Assembly (NCBI RefSeq): GCF_025376885.1 | Contig: NZ_JAHUBR010000001.1 | Span: 2,418,001 to 2,482,000 of the forward strand | Direction: 5' to 3' | DNA: 64,000 nucleotides | DNA from: Pseudoruegeria sp. SHC-113 | Lineage (GTDB): Bacteria > Pseudomonadota > Alphaproteobacteria > Rhodobacterales > Rhodobacteraceae | Part shown: piece after piece, positions 1 to 10,057 of the stretch | Position numbering within the stretch: position 1 is the stretch's first letter | How the letters are laid out: every line of letters begins with the position of its first letter | The notes under the pieces: model-generated | Told to the model about the DNA's origin: nothing | Databases searched by the model: none | Seen by the model: only the letters and a program-made list of their open reading frames with translations | Translations under genes and position numbers: made by a program

Positions 1-1350
1 TTCAAACAGCGCCACCGCTTCCGGCACCCGCTGGCGGAAGGCTTCCATCGCGATCTCGACTTCCGAAGGCTCCACCCCTTGCGGGAACTCGGTGAGCAGC
101 ACCACCTCGAAGCCGGCGGCGCGGTAATCATAGGCGGCGGCGGCGGCATCGGGGCGCGTGGCATCCACGGCGAAGGCCAGCGGCACCGGGAAGCCCGCGA
201 AAGCGGCCGGATCCACCGCGCCGGAGCCATCATCGATCAGCACCACGGCCATGCGCGGCAGGGTCGGATCGTCTTCAAAAGGTTCGGCAAAGGCCTGCAA
301 CGCGGGCAGCCCTTCGGCGGGGGCCAGCACGGCGGCTGGCTCGGTGGTTTCCTCCTCCGCCTCGGGCTCGGCCTGCGGCGCGCCACCGATGGTGGGCAGC
401 CGGTTGGTGCGCACTTGCGGGGCGAGATTGGCCATGCCCTCCACCGGCACGCGGATCGGGCTGTCGGCCACATCGCCGGGGGCCTCGGGCGCTTGCGGCG
501 CGGCAGGCTGGCGCGGGCTGTCCGCGCCCCCGAGCGGGGCGGCGGGGCGGCCAGGCATGGCGGCGGGCTCCGGGCGGTCCAGCAGCGCCAGCCTGTCGGC
601 GGCAGGCGCTGTATCCTCTCCGGTGTCGGGCAGCGCGGGAGACGCGCCGCTGTCCGGGGCTTGCGCCAGCGTGCCGGTGTCGGGCGGCGCATCCGTACCC
701 GTGTTCGCCGTGGCCGGGGCCAAGGCCTCGGGTGCCTGCACCGCGACAGGGCCTGCGCCGCCTTCGCTTGGAGCCTGCGGGGCATCTGCCACCGTGCCCG
801 GCGCGGGGTCTGCCGGGGGGGCGAGCGCCTCGGCGCTGCGCACCGGGGCCGGTTGGGCCGGGGCTTCGGCGCTTTGGGGCACGTCCAGCGGCGTGTCGGC
901 TGCCGGGGCGGAGGGGAGCGGGCCTTCGCTGGCTTTGGCCGCGGCTTCGCTGCCTGCGGGCGTTTGCGGAGCTATCGGAGCGGCCCCGCCCTCGCTGCCG
1001 GCTGGCGCTTGCAGCGCGCTGGCGGTGTCTGGCGTTTCGGGTCGCCCGAGGCTCTCGGTGGTGTCCGGGGAAAGCTGTGCCGTTTCAGGGCTTTGCGGGG
1101 CGGCAACGGCCTGAGGCGTAGGTGCTGCGGCTGGCTCGGCAGCGCTTTGCGCACTGTCGCCCGCGCCGCCAAGCCCGGCCTGCGCGCCTTCGTCCGGCGC
1201 CGCCACTTCCCCGGCGGGGCGTTCGATCGCCCCCACCGGCGCGCTTGGCGCGCTCAGCAGCCGTACATCGCTCAGCACAAGGAAAAGCCCGGCGATCACC
1301 GCTGATACAACCACGCCCCAGAACACGCCTTCCAGCAATCCGCGCAGCAC
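1..1350 (-). CDS. Divergent polysaccharide deacetylase family protein, C-terminus cut by window edge
   Basis: The reading frame stays open from a GTG at 1350 to the left window edge (450 codons, C-terminus missing). GGAGG five bases upstream of the GTG supports this start, and no ATG fits as well. An N-terminal membrane anchor (about residues 8-28) is followed by some 300 residues of low-complexity Ala/Pro/Glu/Thr sequence. A conserved domain then begins with MAVVLIDDGSG, resembling the first strand of the divergent polysaccharide deacetylase family (YibQ type, Pfam Polysacc_deac_2). The family is thought to act in the periplasm on an unidentified glycan. The gene is divergent from trpG. The family call rests on the C-terminal part only. 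Confidence 0.75.
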   Translation of the reverse strand, partial: MLRGLLEGVFWGVVVSAVIAGLFLVLSDVRLLSAPSAPVGAIERPAGEVAAPDEGAQAGLGGAGDSAQSAAEPAAAPTPQAVAAPQSPETAQLSPDTTESLGRPETPDTASALQAPAGSEGGAAPIAPQTPAGSEAAAKASEGPLPSAPAADTPLDVPQSAEAPAQPAPVRSAEALAPPADPAPGTVADAPQAPSEGGAGPVAVQAPEALAPATANTGTDAPPDTGTLAQAPDSGASPALPDTGEDTAPAADRLALLDRPEPAAMPGRPAAPLGGADSPRQPAAPQAPEAPGDVADSPIRVPVEGMANLAPQVRTNRLPTIGGAPQAEPEAEEETTEPAAVLAPAEGLPALQAFAEPFEDDPTLPRMAVVLIDDGSGAVDPAAFAGFPVPLAFAVDATRPDAAAAAYDYRAAGFEVVLLTEFPQGVEPSEVEIAMEAFRQRVPEAVALFE

Positions 1351-1484
1351 CCGAGCCTCCGTTATGTTATTGCCTGCATTCAAAAAGGATGTTGCCGGTT
1401 CGGGCCTTGACCCTCCCCCATCACTCTGAGCATGTATAACCGCAGAAATTCCCGGGTTCACCCCCATTTGATGAAAGCGCCGCC

Positions 1485-2066
1485 ATGCTGCTCCTGATCG
1501 ATAATTACGACAGCTTTACCTATAATCTTGTCCATTATCTGGGCGAGCTGGGCGCGGAAGTCGTGGTGAAGCGCAACGACGCGCTGAACGTGCAGGAGGC
1601 TATGGCGCTGAATCCGGAAGCGATTCTGCTCTCACCCGGCCCCTGCGATCCTTCGCAAGCCGGGATCTGCCTCGCGCTCACGCAGGCCGCTGCCGAAACC
1701 GAGACGCCGCTGATGGGGGTCTGCCTCGGGCATCAGACCATCGGCGAGGCCTTCGGCGGCAAGGTGGTGCGCTGCCATGAGATCGTGCACGGGAAGATGG
1801 GCACCATGCATCACGACGCGACAGGCGTCTTTGCCGGGCTGCCCTCGCCCTTTGAGGCCACGCGTTATCACTCGCTGGTGGTGGAACGCGAAAGCCTGCC
1901 CGACTGCCTTGAGGTGAACGCCTGGCTGGACGACGGCACCATCATGGGCCTGCGCCACAAGGAGCTTCCCATCCACGGCGTGCAATTCCATCCCGAAAGC
2001 ATCCGCAGCGAGCATGGCCATGCCCTGCTGCGCAACTTCCTGAATACGGTGAAAGTCCCCGCATGA
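1485..2066 (+). CDS. trpG: Anthranilate synthase component II (glutamine amidotransferase)
   Basis: 193 aa, a full-length class I glutamine amidotransferase that supplies ammonia to TrpE for anthranilate synthesis. The oxyanion loop PGP is at 51-53, the nucleophile Cys80 lies in GVCLGHQ, and His169 and Glu171 lie in FHPES. The same protein type can also serve PabB in folate synthesis (PabA), and trpE is not in the window. It is the first gene of trpG-trpD-trpC-moaC-moeA. Its stop overlaps the trpD start by 4 bases (ATGA), implying translational coupling. Confidence 0.95.
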   Translation: MLLLIDNYDSFTYNLVHYLGELGAEVVVKRNDALNVQEAMALNPEAILLSPGPCDPSQAGICLALTQAAAETETPLMGVCLGHQTIGEAFGGKVVRCHEIVHGKMGTMHHDATGVFAGLPSPFEATRYHSLVVERESLPDCLEVNAWLDDGTIMGLRHKELPIHGVQFHPESIRSEHGHALLRNFLNTVKVPA

Positions 2067-3082
2067 GCGATGCTATCAAACCGCTGATCGGGGCTGCCGC
2101 CGACCGGCCCCTGACCCGTGCCGAGGCCGAAACGGCCTTCCAGATCCTGTTTGACGGCGAAGCCACGCCCAGCCAGATCGGCGGCTTGCTGATGGCGCTG
2201 CGCACGCGCGGCGAAACGGTTGAGGAATATGCCGCCGCCGCCGCCGTGATGCGCGCCAAATGCAACGCGGTGCGCGCGCCCGAGGGCGCGATGGACATCG
2301 TGGGCACCGGCGGCGATGGCAAGGGCACGCTCAACATCTCCACCGCCACCGCCTTCGTTGTGGCAGGCGCGGGCGTGACGGTCGCCAAACACGGCAACCG
2401 CAATCTGTCGTCCAAATCGGGCGCGGCGGACGCGCTTTCGCAGATGGGCATCAACGTGATGGTCGGCCCCGCCGTGGTGGAGCGCGCGATCAACGAGGTC
2501 GGCATCGGCTTCATGATGGCCCCGATGCACCACCCCGCGATTGCCCATGTTATGCCCACCCGGCAGGAGCTCGGCACCCGCACGATTTTCAACATTCTTG
2601 GCCCCCTCACCAATCCGGCGGGCGTGAAACGCCAGCTAACGGGCGCGTTTTCCAAGGCGCTGATCCGCCCGATGGCTGAAACCCTGCTGCAGCTGGGCTC
2701 CGACGCCGCATGGCTCGTACATGGCTCTGACGGCACCGACGAGCTGGCGATTTCCGGGGTGAGTTGGGTCAGCGCGATCGAGAACGGCGCGGTGCGCGAT
2801 TTCGAGATCTCGCCCGAGGACGCCGGCCTGCCCGAACACCCGTTCGAGGAGATCCTTGGCGGCAGCCCCGAGCACAATGCCCGCGCTTTCGCTGCCCTGC
2901 TGGAGGGCGAGCAAAGCGCCTACCGCGACGCGGTTCTGCTGAATGCATCGGCCGCGCTCACCGTGGCGGGCCGCGCGAAGTCTCTCCCCGAAGGGGTTGA
3001 AATGGCACGGGAAAGCATTGATGCGGGCCGTGCCAAACAGAAAATCGCCGCCCTGGCCAAACTGACATCGGAGGCCGCGTAA
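2063..3082 (+). CDS. trpD: Anthranilate phosphoribosyltransferase
   Basis: 339 aa, the usual family length. It transfers phosphoribose from PRPP to anthranilate, the second step of tryptophan synthesis. The glycine-rich PRPP loop GTGGDGKGT is at about 81-89, followed by KHGNR, both hallmarks of TrpD. The start overlaps trpG by 4 bases. trpC starts one base after the stop. Confidence 0.96.
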   Translation: MSDAIKPLIGAAADRPLTRAEAETAFQILFDGEATPSQIGGLLMALRTRGETVEEYAAAAAVMRAKCNAVRAPEGAMDIVGTGGDGKGTLNISTATAFVVAGAGVTVAKHGNRNLSSKSGAADALSQMGINVMVGPAVVERAINEVGIGFMMAPMHHPAIAHVMPTRQELGTRTIFNILGPLTNPAGVKRQLTGAFSKALIRPMAETLLQLGSDAAWLVHGSDGTDELAISGVSWVSAIENGAVRDFEISPEDAGLPEHPFEEILGGSPEHNARAFAALLEGEQSAYRDAVLLNASAALTVAGRAKSLPEGVEMARESIDAGRAKQKIAALAKLTSEAA

Positions 3083-3083
3083 C

Positions 3084-3893
3084 ATGGCGACCGTTCTGGA
3101 CAAGATCAAAGCCTACAAGCTCGAAGAAGTCGCCGCCCGCAAGGCCGAGCGCTCGCTCACCGAAGTAGAGGCGATGGCGCGCATGGCCCCGCCCACGCGC
3201 GGCTTTGCCGAGGCGCTGCTGCGCGATGCCAATGGTGGCTACGGGCTGATCGCGGAAGTCAAAAAGGCCAGCCCTTCCAAAGGGTTGATCCGCGCCGATT
3301 TCGATCCACCCGCGCTGGCCAAAGCCTATGAGGCAGGCGGGGCGTCCTGCCTGTCCGTGCTGACCGATACGCCCTCCTTTCAGGGCGCGGATGAATTCCT
3401 GACCGCCGCGCGCGACGCCACGCATCTGCCCGCCCTGCGCAAGGATTTCATGTATGACGTCTATCAGGTCGCCGAGGCGCGCGCGCTGCATGCCGATTGC
3501 ATCCTGATCATCATGGCCAGCGTCTCGGACGCGCAGGCGCAGGAGCTTGAATCCGCCGCGTTTGAGTGGGGCATGGACGTGTTGATCGAAGTGCACGACG
3601 AGGAAGAGTTGGAGCGCGCCGCAGCACTAAAATCCCCGCTCATGGGCATCAACAACCGCAATCTGAAGACGTTCGAAACAAGCCTCGACACCACCCGCCG
3701 CCTTGCGAAACTCGTGCCGATGGATCGCACCATCGTCGCCGAAAGCGGGCTGTCCACCCCGGCCGATCTGGCCGAACTGGCCCGCTACGGCGCGCGTTGC
3801 TTCCTGATCGGCGAAAGCCTGATGCGGCAGGAGGATGTGGCGCAGGCCACCAAGGATCTGCTGGCGAACCCGCTGGTTGCCGGGGGCATGTAA
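3084..3893 (+). CDS. trpC: Indole-3-glycerol phosphate synthase
   Basis: 269 aa TIM-barrel enzyme that closes the indole ring from carboxyphenylamino-deoxyribulose phosphate. The signature [10 protein letters not shown] (58-67) carries catalytic Glu and Lys, and LRKDF, GINNRNL and AESGL are also present. It is monofunctional: no TrpF domain is fused. GGAGG lies nine bases upstream of the start. Its TAA shares one base with the moaC ATG (TAATG). Confidence 0.96.
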   Translation: MATVLDKIKAYKLEEVAARKAERSLTEVEAMARMAPPTRGFAEALLRDANGGYGLIAEVKKASPSKGLIRADFDPPALAKAYEAGGASCLSVLTDTPSFQGADEFLTAARDATHLPALRKDFMYDVYQVAEARALHADCILIIMASVSDAQAQELESAAFEWGMDVLIEVHDEEELERAAALKSPLMGINNRNLKTFETSLDTTRRLAKLVPMDRTIVAESGLSTPADLAELARYGARCFLIGESLMRQEDVAQATKDLLANPLVAGGM

Positions 3894-4375
3894 TGGCGGA
3901 AGGCGGCAAGCTCACCCATTTCGACGGCAAGGGCGACGCCCATATGGTGGACGTTTCCGACAAGCCCGTCACGGCGCGGATCGCCGTGGCTGCAGGCGCG
4001 GTGAAGATGCAGCCCGAAACCCTTGCGATGATCACCGAGGGGCGCGCCAAGAAGGGCGATGTTCTGGGCGTCGCGCGGCTCGCCGGCATTATGGGCGCCA
4101 AGAAAACCGCCGACCTGATCCCGCTCTGCCACCCGCTTCCGATCACCAAGGTCGCGCTGGAGTTCACCCCCGATGAGGCGCTGCCCGGCGTGCGCATCGA
4201 GGCCACGGTGAAGACGGGCGGGCAGACAGGCGTGGAGATGGAAGCGCTCACCGCTGTCACCACCGCCGCCCTCACGCTCTATGACATGGTGAAGGCCGTG
4301 GAGAAGAGCATGGAGATCACCGACATCCGGCTCGTTCTGAAAGACGGCGGGAAATCAGGCCGTTACGAGGCCTAG
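3893..4375 (+). CDS. moaC: Cyclic pyranopterin monophosphate synthase
   Basis: 160 aa from the ATG at 3893, which overlaps the trpC stop by one base; homology begins directly at this Met. MoaC converts 3',8-cyclo-7,8-dihydro-GTP to cyclic pyranopterin monophosphate in molybdenum cofactor synthesis. Family motifs seen are DLIPLCHPL, the [10 protein letters not shown] block and the lysine in [12 protein letters not shown]. Linkage of moaC-moeA to trpGDC is a recurrent alphaproteobacterial arrangement; no functional link between the two pathways is evident. Confidence 0.95.
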   Translation: MAEGGKLTHFDGKGDAHMVDVSDKPVTARIAVAAGAVKMQPETLAMITEGRAKKGDVLGVARLAGIMGAKKTADLIPLCHPLPITKVALEFTPDEALPGVRIEATVKTGGQTGVEMEALTAVTTAALTLYDMVKAVEKSMEITDIRLVLKDGGKSGRYEA

Positions 4376-4376
4376 G

Positions 4377-5561
4377 ATGATCACCGTCGAGGAGGCCCTT
4401 GCCCATGTGCTGTCCCTCGTCGCCCCGCTTGAGGCGGAACCCACACCCCTGATCGAGGCCGCTGGCCGCGTGCTGGCCGCGCCCGTCGTGGCGCAGCGCA
4501 ACCAGCCGCCCTTTCCTTCGTCGGCGATGGATGGCTACGCCGTGGCGGCTGCTGAAGTAGCGCCGGGCGATCGCTTCACCGTGATCGGCGAAAGCGCGGC
4601 AGGCCATGGGTTTGCGGGCCAGCTTGCGGAAGGCCAAGCCGTGCGCATCTTTACCGGCGCGCCGGTGCCCGAGGGCGGACAACGGATCGTCATACAGGAA
4701 GATGTGCGCCGCGAGGGTGATCAGATCACTGTAGGCGAAACCCCCGACACCGCCGCCTATATCCGCCCCGCAGGCGGCGATTTTGCCGTGGGCCATGCCC
4801 TGCCCGCCCCCCGCGTGCTCTCGCCCACCGATCTCTCGCTGATCGCGGCGATGAACTGCCCCGTGGTGCAGGCCACCCGTCGCCCCGTGGTGGCGCTGAT
4901 CGCCACCGGCGACGAGCTTGTGATGCCCGGCGAGGCCCCGTTACCCGACCAGATCATCGCCTCCAACAGCTTCGCCCTGAAGGCGCTGTTTGAGGCCCAT
5001 GGCGCCGAAGTCCGCCTGCTGCCAATAGCGCGGGACACGCGCGAGTCGCTCACCACGGTTTTCGGCCTCACGGAAGGCGCCGACCTGATCGTGACGACCG
5101 GCGGCGCTTCCGTCGGCGATCATGATCTGGTGGGGGACGTGGCCCAGTCGCTCGGGATGGAACGCGCCTTTTACAAGGTCGCCATGCGGCCCGGAAAGCC
5201 GCTGATGGCCGGGCGCATGGGTGCGGCTGCCATGGTTGGCCTGCCGGGAAACCCGGTGTCCTCCATCGTCTGTGCGCGGATTTTCGTGGTGCCGATGCTG
5301 CGCAAGATGCTGGGCCTGCCCTTTGGCCCCGTGCCACGCCGCACCGCGACGCTGGCGGTGGATATCGGCACGAACGGCCCGCGCGAGCACTACATGCGCG
5401 CCCGCATCGAAGACGGACGCATCACGCCCTTTGACCGGCAGGATTCCTCCCTGCTCACCATCCTGTCGTCGGCCAATTGCCTGATGGTGCGCGCACCCGG
5501 TGAAGGCCCGCTTAAGGCGGGCAGCCCGGTGGACTACATCGCCTTTGGCGCGAGTGATTGA
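4377..5561 (+). CDS. moeA: Molybdopterin molybdenumtransferase
   Basis: 394 aa. MoeA inserts molybdate into adenylylated molybdopterin, the last step of basic Moco synthesis. Seen are the N-terminal FPSSAMDGYA motif, the FTGAPVPEG segment, the MoCF-like domain with TTGGASVGDHD, and PGNPVSS near residue 285. It is the last gene of the operon and starts one base after the moaC stop. The SOS-controlled lexA promoter begins at its 3' end. Confidence 0.95.
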   Translation: MITVEEALAHVLSLVAPLEAEPTPLIEAAGRVLAAPVVAQRNQPPFPSSAMDGYAVAAAEVAPGDRFTVIGESAAGHGFAGQLAEGQAVRIFTGAPVPEGGQRIVIQEDVRREGDQITVGETPDTAAYIRPAGGDFAVGHALPAPRVLSPTDLSLIAAMNCPVVQATRRPVVALIATGDELVMPGEAPLPDQIIASNSFALKALFEAHGAEVRLLPIARDTRESLTTVFGLTEGADLIVTTGGASVGDHDLVGDVAQSLGMERAFYKVAMRPGKPLMAGRMGAAAMVGLPGNPVSSIVCARIFVVPMLRKMLGLPFGPVPRRTATLAVDIGTNGPREHYMRARIEDGRITPFDRQDSSLLTILSSANCLMVRAPGEGPLKAGSPVDYIAFGASD

Positions 5562-5597
5562 CACAAAACAAGAACAACGGTAGAACATGTGCCGAAC
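5558..5597 (+). promoter_or_regulatory. lexA promoter with three phased GAAC half-sites (SOS box)
   Basis: TTGACA (5558-5563) and TAGAAC (5581-5586) are spaced 17 bases apart and form a sigma-70 type promoter. GAAC occurs at 5572-5575, 5583-5586 and 5594-5597, each pair separated by exactly seven bases. That is two overlapping copies of GAAC-N7-GAAC, the complement of the alphaproteobacterial SOS box GTTC-N7-GTTC. The sites cover the spacer, the -10 element and the start region, so LexA binding there should block its own transcription. Confidence 0.8.
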
Positions 5598-5698
5598 GCG
5601 CCTGAAAGGTGTGGGGTATTGGCCGGGGCAACCGGCGCTGTTTTGCGCCGTGCATCGGTTCGATACGCCCCGCCGCGCGCCAACGGAGGACCGAGCAT

Positions 5699-6397
5699 AT
5701 GTTGACGAAAAAGCAGCTCGAACTGCTGGAATTCATCCACACCCGCGTCCAGAAAGACGGCGTGCCGCCCTCTTTCGACGAGATGAAAGAAGCGCTGAAC
5801 CTGCGCTCCAAATCGGGCATCCACCGGCTGATCACGGCGCTGGAAGAGCGCGGCTTCATCCGCAGGCTGGCCCATAAGGCCCGCGCGCTTGAAATCGTGA
5901 AGCTGCCGGAAGCGATGGAAAAGAAAGGCTTTTCGCCCCGCGTGGTGGAAGGCGGCGCGCCTGCACCTGCACCGGCGCAACCGGCGGCAAGCCAGCCCGT
6001 GAGCAGCGCCGAGGTGATCGATCTGCCGATGATGGGCCGCATCGCCGCCGGCACCCCGATCGAAGCGATCAGCGAAGTCGAACATCACGTCTCGGTGCCC
6101 GGGCAGATGCTGTCGGGCAAGGGCGCGCATTACGCGCTTGAAGTCAAAGGCGATTCCATGATCGAGGCCGGGATCAACAACGGCGACATCGTGGTCATCC
6201 GCGAAACCTCCACGGCGGAGAACGGCGATATCGTCGTGGCGCTGGTGGAAGGCTATGAGGCGACGCTCAAGCGCTTCCGCCGCCGGGGCAACATGATCGC
6301 GCTGGAAGCCGCGAACCCGGCCTATGAAACCCGCGTGCTGCCGGAAGGCCAGGTCACGGTTCAGGGCCGCCTTGTCGGGCTGATCCGTACCTACTAA
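5699..6397 (+). CDS. lexA: LexA repressor, SOS response
   Basis: 232 aa from the ATG at 5699, with GGAGGA eight bases upstream; homology begins at MLTKKQ. The N-terminal winged helix covers about residues 1-65. A Pro/Ala-rich linker (87-102) leads to the peptidase domain, with the self-cleavage Ala117-Gly118 pair in RIAAGTP, Ser153 in GDSM and Lys191 in ATLKRF. RecA-stimulated self-cleavage derepresses SOS genes. The gene follows its own operator and overlaps comEC tail to tail by 4 bases. Confidence 0.96.
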   Translation: MLTKKQLELLEFIHTRVQKDGVPPSFDEMKEALNLRSKSGIHRLITALEERGFIRRLAHKARALEIVKLPEAMEKKGFSPRVVEGGAPAPAPAQPAASQPVSSAEVIDLPMMGRIAAGTPIEAISEVEHHVSVPGQMLSGKGAHYALEVKGDSMIEAGINNGDIVVIRETSTAENGDIVVALVEGYEATLKRFRRRGNMIALEAANPAYETRVLPEGQVTVQGRLVGLIRTY

Positions 6398-8481
6398 CGG
6401 CTCTGGCCGCCCTGCCAAGGGCGGCGCGCGCCAGGGCGGTAGGTGGGCCGCACACGCCAGCCGCCGGGGGCCTCTGCCTCTGGGTAAAGCGCCAGCGCTC
6501 CGGTTTGGCGCAAGTCGGCCAGATCGATGAGGTGGCACTGCGCTTCAAGCCCGGCGCGCTGCTCTGGCTCCAACACATCGGCCACGACCACCCAATCCGC
6601 CGCCGCGCAGGTCGTGGGCAGCGCAGCCAGCGCTCTCTTACCGGACACCAGCGCAAAGCGCGTCTTCTCAGCCTGCCAGAAGCCTTGTCCATCAGGCGCA
6701 AGCCGGTCTGCGGCTTCGGCCTGCGTGTCGGCATCGCCATCGTTTTCAAGCCAGCTTTCAGCCACGAATCCCGCCCCGCGCGGCTTGCTTAAGGCGCGGC
6801 CCTCTGACGTGAGGAGACCCAGCAGGCGGCCATCGTCGGCGATCAGCACCGCGGGGCGCTCCACGGTGACCCAAAGGCCAAAGGCGGCGCAGAGGGGCAC
6901 TAGCCCCAACCAGCGCGCCCGCCCCTGCCAGAGGATGACGAAAAGCGCACCAACGGCCAGCAGGGGCAGCGTGCCCTCCGGCGGCGAGGGGACCAGCCGC
7001 ACCGCGCCCTCCAAGCCCGAGACCCTCTGCGCAACGAAGAGGATCCAGCGCGCGCCGAGCCCCATCAGCCAGAGCCCCAGCCCCGCGCCGCCCAGCGGGG
7101 CCAGTACCGCCGCGAGCACCGCGCCCGGCATCACGACAAGCCCCATCACCGGCACCGCCAGCAGGTTGGCCACCAGCCCGTAGTGGGCGATCTGGTTGAA
7201 ATGCGCCGCCGCGAAAGGGGCCGTCGCCAGCCCGGCCACGAAAGAGGACACAAAAAGCGCCACCGCGCCGCGCGCCAATCCGTGCGCGGGCCAGACGGGC
7301 GCATCGCGCAGGGCTGAAAACACGGCCACCAGTGCCACCGTCGCCGCGAAAGACATCTGGAACCCCGGCGCAGCGAGCGTGTCGGGGCGCAGCAGGAGCA
7401 GAATCAGCGCCGCCACGGCCACCGCGCGTAAGGTTATCGCGCGCCGGTCCAGAAGCACCGCGCCGAACATCACCGCCACCATCACGAAGGCCCGCTGCGT
7501 GGCGACGCTACCGCCTGACAGCATCAGGTAGAAGCCCCCTGCAGAAAGCGCCACGGCGGCAGCCAGTTTGCGCGTGGGCCAACGCATCGCGAAGGCAGGT
7601 GAGAGGCTCATCGCGCTCCAGCAGGTGGCGAAAACAACGCCCGTGAGCATCCCCATATGCAGCCCCGAAATCGCCAGCAGATGCGCAAGGTTTGAACGCC
7701 TCAGCGCCTCCAGCGCGCCCACCGAGATATAGCTGCGCTCGCCGGTAAGCACGGCGGCGGCAAAGGCACCCGGATCACCCGCAACACGCGCCGTAGCGGC
7801 CTGCGCGATGCGCAGCCGCAGGCGTTGCAGCTTGAGCCAAAGCGTCGGCGGCGGGTCCGACAGCCGCAGCACCGACGTGCGGGTATAGCCCACCGCGCCA
7901 AGACGCTCAAAAAAGGCCATACGGCGGAAATCAAAGCCTGCGGGCTCCACCGGGCCGGAGGGCGGCGCGAGATGGCCCGTCAGCATCACCACGCGCCCCG
8001 GCACAAGTTCGGTAAACCCCTGATCGCCATGCAGCGAGACCCGCACCCGCGCAGGCACGCGCGCCGGGTCCATCCGCGAAAGCCAGACCTGATCCAGCGT
8101 GATCCGTGGCACCTCGCTGTGGGAGCGATCGACCTCGATGATGCGGCCCGTGACCGGCCCGTAATAGCGAAACCCCAACACAGGCTCCGCCACGGATGCA
8201 GCCCGAATTGCGCCGACCAATCCGCCAAGAAAAACCAGCGCCAGAAGGCAGAGAACGGGGGCCGCGAGAGGCCGCCGCTCGGCCAAAGCCGCCAACAGCA
8301 GCGCCAGCGCCGCCGCCACGGCCAGTGCGGTGAGCCCGGGCTCCCGCAGAAGCGCGAAATAGCCCCCGATCCCGGCGGCCAAGGCAACCGGCGCCCAGTC
8401 AAACGCATGGGGCCGCTGCAGGGCCAGCGCCGCCCCCAGCGTCACGCGCAGATCCTGCAGGGGGCGCGGCAGGCGCGGCAC
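6394..8481 (-). CDS. comEC: ComEC/Rec2 family DNA uptake membrane channel
   Basis: 695 aa polytopic inner-membrane protein. The N-terminal DUF4131-like region (about 1-200) is followed by the ComEC/Rec2 Competence domain containing [15 protein letters not shown] and many transmembrane helices to about residue 530. The C-terminal about 150 residues are soluble and show no HxHxDH metallo-beta-lactamase motif, unlike long Gram-positive ComEC. The family moves single-stranded DNA across the inner membrane; in Rhodobacter capsulatus, ComEC is needed to take up gene-transfer-agent DNA. It is divergent from gltX with an 80-base gap. Confidence 0.88.
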   Translation of the reverse strand: MPRLPRPLQDLRVTLGAALALQRPHAFDWAPVALAAGIGGYFALLREPGLTALAVAAALALLLAALAERRPLAAPVLCLLALVFLGGLVGAIRAASVAEPVLGFRYYGPVTGRIIEVDRSHSEVPRITLDQVWLSRMDPARVPARVRVSLHGDQGFTELVPGRVVMLTGHLAPPSGPVEPAGFDFRRMAFFERLGAVGYTRTSVLRLSDPPPTLWLKLQRLRLRIAQAATARVAGDPGAFAAAVLTGERSYISVGALEALRRSNLAHLLAISGLHMGMLTGVVFATCWSAMSLSPAFAMRWPTRKLAAAVALSAGGFYLMLSGGSVATQRAFVMVAVMFGAVLLDRRAITLRAVAVAALILLLLRPDTLAAPGFQMSFAATVALVAVFSALRDAPVWPAHGLARGAVALFVSSFVAGLATAPFAAAHFNQIAHYGLVANLLAVPVMGLVVMPGAVLAAVLAPLGGAGLGLWLMGLGARWILFVAQRVSGLEGAVRLVPSPPEGTLPLLAVGALFVILWQGRARWLGLVPLCAAFGLWVTVERPAVLIADDGRLLGLLTSEGRALSKPRGAGFVAESWLENDGDADTQAEAADRLAPDGQGFWQAEKTRFALVSGKRALAALPTTCAAADWVVVADVLEPEQRAGLEAQCHLIDLADLRQTGALALYPEAEAPGGWRVRPTYRPGARRPWQGGQSR

Positions 8482-8561
8482 TTGTCCTCCCTTTCCGGCG
8501 CCTCTAAAACACCGTCAACAGAGCTACCCCATTCCTGGTTTCCGAAAGGTTAACACCCGTC

Positions 8562-9968
8562 ATGTCCGAGCGTCCGGTCGTCACCCGTTTTGCCCCCTCG
8601 CCCACCGGCTACCTGCACATCGGCGGCGCGCGCACGGCGCTGTTCAACTGGCTCTATGCCCGTGGCCGGGGCGGCAAGTTCCTGCTGCGCATCGAAGACA
8701 CCGACCGCGCCCGCTCCACACCGGAAGCCACCGCCGCCATCGGCCGCGGCATGGCCTGGCTGGGGCTGGATTACGACGGAGAGGCAGTGAGCCAGTTCGC
8801 CCGCGCCGACCGCCACGCCGAAGTCGCGCGCGAGATGCTCGCCAAGGGCCACGCCTACAAATGCTTCGCCTCGCGAGAAGAGATCGCCGCCTTCCGCGAA
8901 GCCGCCCGCGCCGAGGGCCGCTCCACGCTCTACCAAAGCCCCTGGCGGGACGCCGATCCCGCAACCCACCCGGACGCGCCCTACGCGATCCGCCTGCGCG
9001 CCCCGCGCGAGGGCGAAACCGTGATCCAGGACGAGGTGCAGGGCACCGTCACCTTCCGCAACGACCAGCTCGACGACATGATCCTGCTGCGCTCCGATGG
9101 CACGCCCACCTATATGCTCGCCGTCGTGGTGGACGATCAGGACATGGGTGTCACCCATGTGATCCGGGGCGATGACCACCTCAACAACGCCGCCCGCCAG
9201 AGCCAGATCTACAAGGCCATGGGTTGGGAGCTGCCGGTTTACGCGCATATCCCCCTGATCCACGGGCCGGATGGCAAGAAGCTCTCCAAACGCCACGGCG
9301 CTCTTGGGGTGGAAGAATACCAGGCCATGGGCTATCCGGCCGCCGGCATGCGCAACTACCTGGCCCGCCTGGGCTGGAGCCACGGCGATGACGAGTTCTT
9401 CACCACCGAACAGGCGCTCGCCTGGTTCGATCTCTCCGGAATCGGCAAATCTCCGGCCCGGCTCGACTTCAAGAAACTCGAGAATCTCTGCGGCCAGCAT
9501 ATTGCCGTGACGGAAGATGCTGCACTGCTGCAAGAACTGGAGGCTTTCCTTGAAGTCACCGGCCAGCCTGCCCTCACGGACGCACAGCGCGACGGGATGA
9601 CGCGCGGCATGTACTGCCTGAAGGAACGCGCGAAGACATTCCCGGAGCTTATTGAAAAAGCAGCCTTTATTCTGACGGACCGCCCGTTGCAGCCAGAGGA
9701 GAAAGCCGCGAAATCCCTTGATCCGGTATCCCGTGGTATACTGAAAGAATTGACGCCGCAGTTGCAAAATGCTAGCTGGGAGCGCAACACGCTGGAGGAG
9801 CTGATGGGCGCCTTTGCCGAGGCTCAAGGGACGAAGTTCGGCAAGCTGGCCGCCCCCCTGCGCGCCGCCCTCGCGGGCCGCGCGGTAACCCCCAGCGTTT
9901 TCGACATGATGCTCGTTCTGGGCCGCGATGAGAGCGTGGCCCGTATCAACGACGCCGCACAGGGGTAA
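8562..9968 (+). CDS. gltX: Glutamyl-tRNA synthetase
   Basis: 468 aa class I aminoacyl-tRNA synthetase charging tRNA(Glu). The HIGH-type motif is in [13 protein letters not shown] near the N-terminus and the KMSKS-type motif is KKLSKRHG around residue 243. The C-terminal anticodon-binding helical domain is complete. Alphaproteobacteria often carry two GltX paralogues, one charging tRNA(Gln) for later amidation. Which one this is cannot be settled from the sequence. Confidence 0.95.
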   Translation: MSERPVVTRFAPSPTGYLHIGGARTALFNWLYARGRGGKFLLRIEDTDRARSTPEATAAIGRGMAWLGLDYDGEAVSQFARADRHAEVAREMLAKGHAYKCFASREEIAAFREAARAEGRSTLYQSPWRDADPATHPDAPYAIRLRAPREGETVIQDEVQGTVTFRNDQLDDMILLRSDGTPTYMLAVVVDDQDMGVTHVIRGDDHLNNAARQSQIYKAMGWELPVYAHIPLIHGPDGKKLSKRHGALGVEEYQAMGYPAAGMRNYLARLGWSHGDDEFFTTEQALAWFDLSGIGKSPARLDFKKLENLCGQHIAVTEDAALLQELEAFLEVTGQPALTDAQRDGMTRGMYCLKERAKTFPELIEKAAFILTDRPLQPEEKAAKSLDPVSRGILKELTPQLQNASWERNTLEELMGAFAEAQGTKFGKLAAPLRAALAGRAVTPSVFDMMLVLGRDESVARINDAAQG

Positions 9969-10057
9969 AGGCGTACCGCCACAGGCGCGCCTTCTCCCAA
10001 AGAAGCCTGGCCGCCCCGGCGCTTGCCGGCAGGGGCCCATTGCCAAGAGGGTACAGA

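Noticed and set aside
79-1305. Plus-strand frames opposite the polysaccharide deacetylase gene
   Set aside because: Gly/Arg-rich shadow translations; the minus frame has a membrane anchor, a ribosome site and a recognisable domain.
1408-1440. TTGACC and TATAAC upstream of trpG as a sigma-70 promoter
   Set aside because: The spacer between them is about 20 bases or more, too long for a credible promoter.
8550-10046. 498-codon frame opposite gltX
   Set aside because: gltX has clear HIGH and KMSKS motifs; the opposite frame has none.
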